64,000 nt of DNA from Actinoplanes ianthinogenes (GTDB lineage Bacteria > Actinomycetota > Actinomycetes > Mycobacteriales > Micromonosporaceae), in contig NZ_AP023356.1 of assembly GCF_018324205.1 (NCBI RefSeq), forward strand, positions 5,438,001 through 5,502,000, written 5' to 3'. Below, one piece after another: positions 62,851 to 64,000 of the stretch. The stretch's first letter is position 1; every line of letters begins with the position of its first letter. The position numbers and the translations under genes were made by a program. The notes beneath the pieces were generated by a model. That model did not search any database. It had not been told where the DNA came from and was given only the letters and a program-made list of their open reading frames with translations.

Positions 62851-63816
62851 GTGCCGAGTACCCCTTGGCGCCGGCGTCGGTCGACGGATAGTCCCCGTCC
62901 CGCCGGACGTCGTTGGGCTGGTCGCATACGCCGCGGCGGGTCCCTCGCCCGGCAGGCCTTGCTGGTTCGCGTGGGTCGCCGCTCAGCCGAGACGAGCCGG
63001 GCCGCCACCGCGACCCGAGCCGAGGTGCTTTACACCGGGCTGGAGCCGGGGCTGAGCCGCACGATTCCCGCCCCCGGAGTTCCGCTGGACACGTCTGCCA
63101 CCTTCGACGACCAGGCCGTGCCGGCCACCATCCCGCTGCTCCCCGGTGAGCAGACGATGGCACGCCGTGCCCGATTCGCCCTGGTCAACGCCTGCACCCT
63201 GAGCAGCCTCGGGCTCGGCCTGCTGGCCATCTTCCTGGCCATGGCCGGCCGGGTCGAGGTCGCGGCCGCGTGCCTGGTCGCCTGCGTGGTCTTCGACGGC
63301 CTCGACGGCGCGCTGGCCCGCAAGCTCGGGGTCGCCAGCCCGTTCGGCGCCCAGATGGACTCGCTCGTCGACATGTGCTCGTTCGGCCTGGCCGCGCCGG
63401 TCGTGGTCTACGCCTCGCTGGCCGACAAGGCGCCCCAGTCGGCCGCCGCGGTGGCCTGCGCCCTGGTGGCCGGTTGCGCCGCGATCCGGCTGGCCCGCTT
63501 CAACGTCTCGCCGAAAGACGGCCGGTTCTTCTGCGGCGTGCCCACCACGATGGTCGCCGCGGTCCTCGCCCTGGCCGTGCTGATCGGCCTGCCGCTCCCC
63601 GGCATGGCCGTCCTGGCCGGCGTCGCGTTGCTGGCCTTCGCGATGGTGTCCAGCTTCCCTTACGCGAAGCTGGCCCGCATCGTGAAGCTCCCGCCGTGGC
63701 TCTGGGTGCTCCCGATCGTCGGCGCCCTGGTCGATTCGAAGATGACGTTCGTCCTGGTCGTCGCGACATACCTGGTCAGCGGCCCGATCCTGTGGGTCCG
63801 CGCCAAGCGCGCCTGA
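62851..63816 (+). CDS. pssA: CDP-alcohol phosphatidyltransferase, probable phosphatidylserine synthase
   Basis: The catalytic motif is DGLDGALARKLGVASPFGAQ followed by MDSLVD, giving the D-x2-DG-x2-AR-x8-G-x3-D-x3-D signature. Six spans follow from FALVNACTLSSLGLGLLAIFLAMAG. The serine acceptor is inferred from similarity to actinobacterial PssA; no psd decarboxylase gene is in the window. GTG 62851 has a strong GGAGGAA site and gives 321 residues, with about 100 basic, low-complexity residues in front. ATG 63157 (MARRARFALVNA) would give a compact 219-residue enzyme. The true start is open. The gap 62672-62850 holds no gene. Confidence 0.85.
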   Translation: MPSTPWRRRRSTDSPRPAGRRWAGRIRRGGSLARQALLVRVGRRSAETSRAATATRAEVLYTGLEPGLSRTIPAPGVPLDTSATFDDQAVPATIPLLPGEQTMARRARFALVNACTLSSLGLGLLAIFLAMAGRVEVAAACLVACVVFDGLDGALARKLGVASPFGAQMDSLVDMCSFGLAAPVVVYASLADKAPQSAAAVACALVAGCAAIRLARFNVSPKDGRFFCGVPTTMVAAVLALAVLIGLPLPGMAVLAGVALLAFAMVSSFPYAKLARIVKLPPWLWVLPIVGALVDSKMTFVLVVATYLVSGPILWVRAKRA

Positions 63817-63833
63817 CGTCCGCTCCACCGCAG

Positions 63834-63857
63834 AGGCCGCCTCCTCGGAGGCGGCCT
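63834..63857 (+). terminator. Terminator after pssA
   Basis: AGGCCGCCTCC (63834-63844) pairs with GGAGGCGGCCT (63847-63857), 18 bases after the stop. The remaining bases to 64000 show no gene that I can support. Confidence 0.7.
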
Positions 63858-64000
63858 TCCGCATGTCCGGCCGCCTCCCGCTTGCGACCGCTCATGACTC
63901 TCGGCCGCCAGCCTTTCGGTACGACCAGCCGCTCGTGCCCACGACTCTCGTTACCTGTCCCGCCCGCCCGGAGCAGCGGTATTCGATGTCGGGATGAATG

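Overview
The window is GC-rich, uses many GTG starts and tightly overlapped genes, and carries actinobacterial hallmark genes: a WhiB-family regulator, a BldM-like regulator, a four-gene conservon, GroEL1 with a His-rich tail, and a type VII secretion-type target protein. Gene order from rplM/rpsI through glmM, glmS, acpS, nnr, alr, tsaE/tsaB/rimI/tsaD, groEL1/groES, whiB3/whiD, DUF5319, guaB, guaB3 and guaA follows the block known from Mycobacterium tuberculosis (about Rv3396c-Rv3443c). The bldM-whiD pairing is known from Streptomyces. I infer a member of the Micromonosporaceae, possibly Actinoplanes-like; this rests on gene content and was not searched.

Layout. 0-4.4 kb: thiamine biosynthesis operon thiO(partial)-thiS-thiG-thiE-thiD-thiC. 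4.35-8.15 kb (minus): a small SipW-dependent-type secreted protein followed by a fusion of an ER/SipW-type signal peptidase with DUF5305 and a roughly 550-residue tail. A c-di-GMP-I (GEMM) riboswitch sits directly before the first gene. 8.4-10.35 kb (minus): a secreted RNase of the T1/Sa family and an uncharacterised membrane protein. 10.9-15.0 kb: a complete conservon (cvnA-cvnD). 15.0-15.9 kb: non-coding DNA with eight 64-bp tandem repeats and a long hairpin. 15.9-17.0 kb: a HemD-like/winged-helix regulator. 17.5-33.9 kb: the conserved core block of ribosomal proteins, amino-sugar and cell-wall synthesis, coenzyme repair and t6A tRNA modification. 33.9-37.4 kb: a heterodimeric ABC exporter. 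37.4-39.7 kb: groES-groEL1 with two CIRCE operators over a consensus promoter. 39.7-49.4 kb: a tract probably inserted into the conserved block (methyltransferase, YbaK, xylose-type ABC operon with ROK regulator, M16-like protein, molybdopterin oxidoreductase). 49.5-64 kb: whiB3/whiD and bldM divergent, DUF5319, guaB-guaB3, a second copy of the long hairpin, LCP and M1 peptidase, subtilase, guaA, two tandem double-Nudix genes, and pssA.

The most unusual parts are (i) the riboswitch-controlled SipW-type secretion unit, which looks like a c-di-GMP-gated surface or matrix protein with its own processing enzyme; (ii) a long-hairpin element found twice, each directly after a stop codon, with the same loop and outer arms but covarying inner stems; (iii) the exact 64-bp repeat array; and (iv) the complementary degeneration of the two ABC exporter ATP sites.
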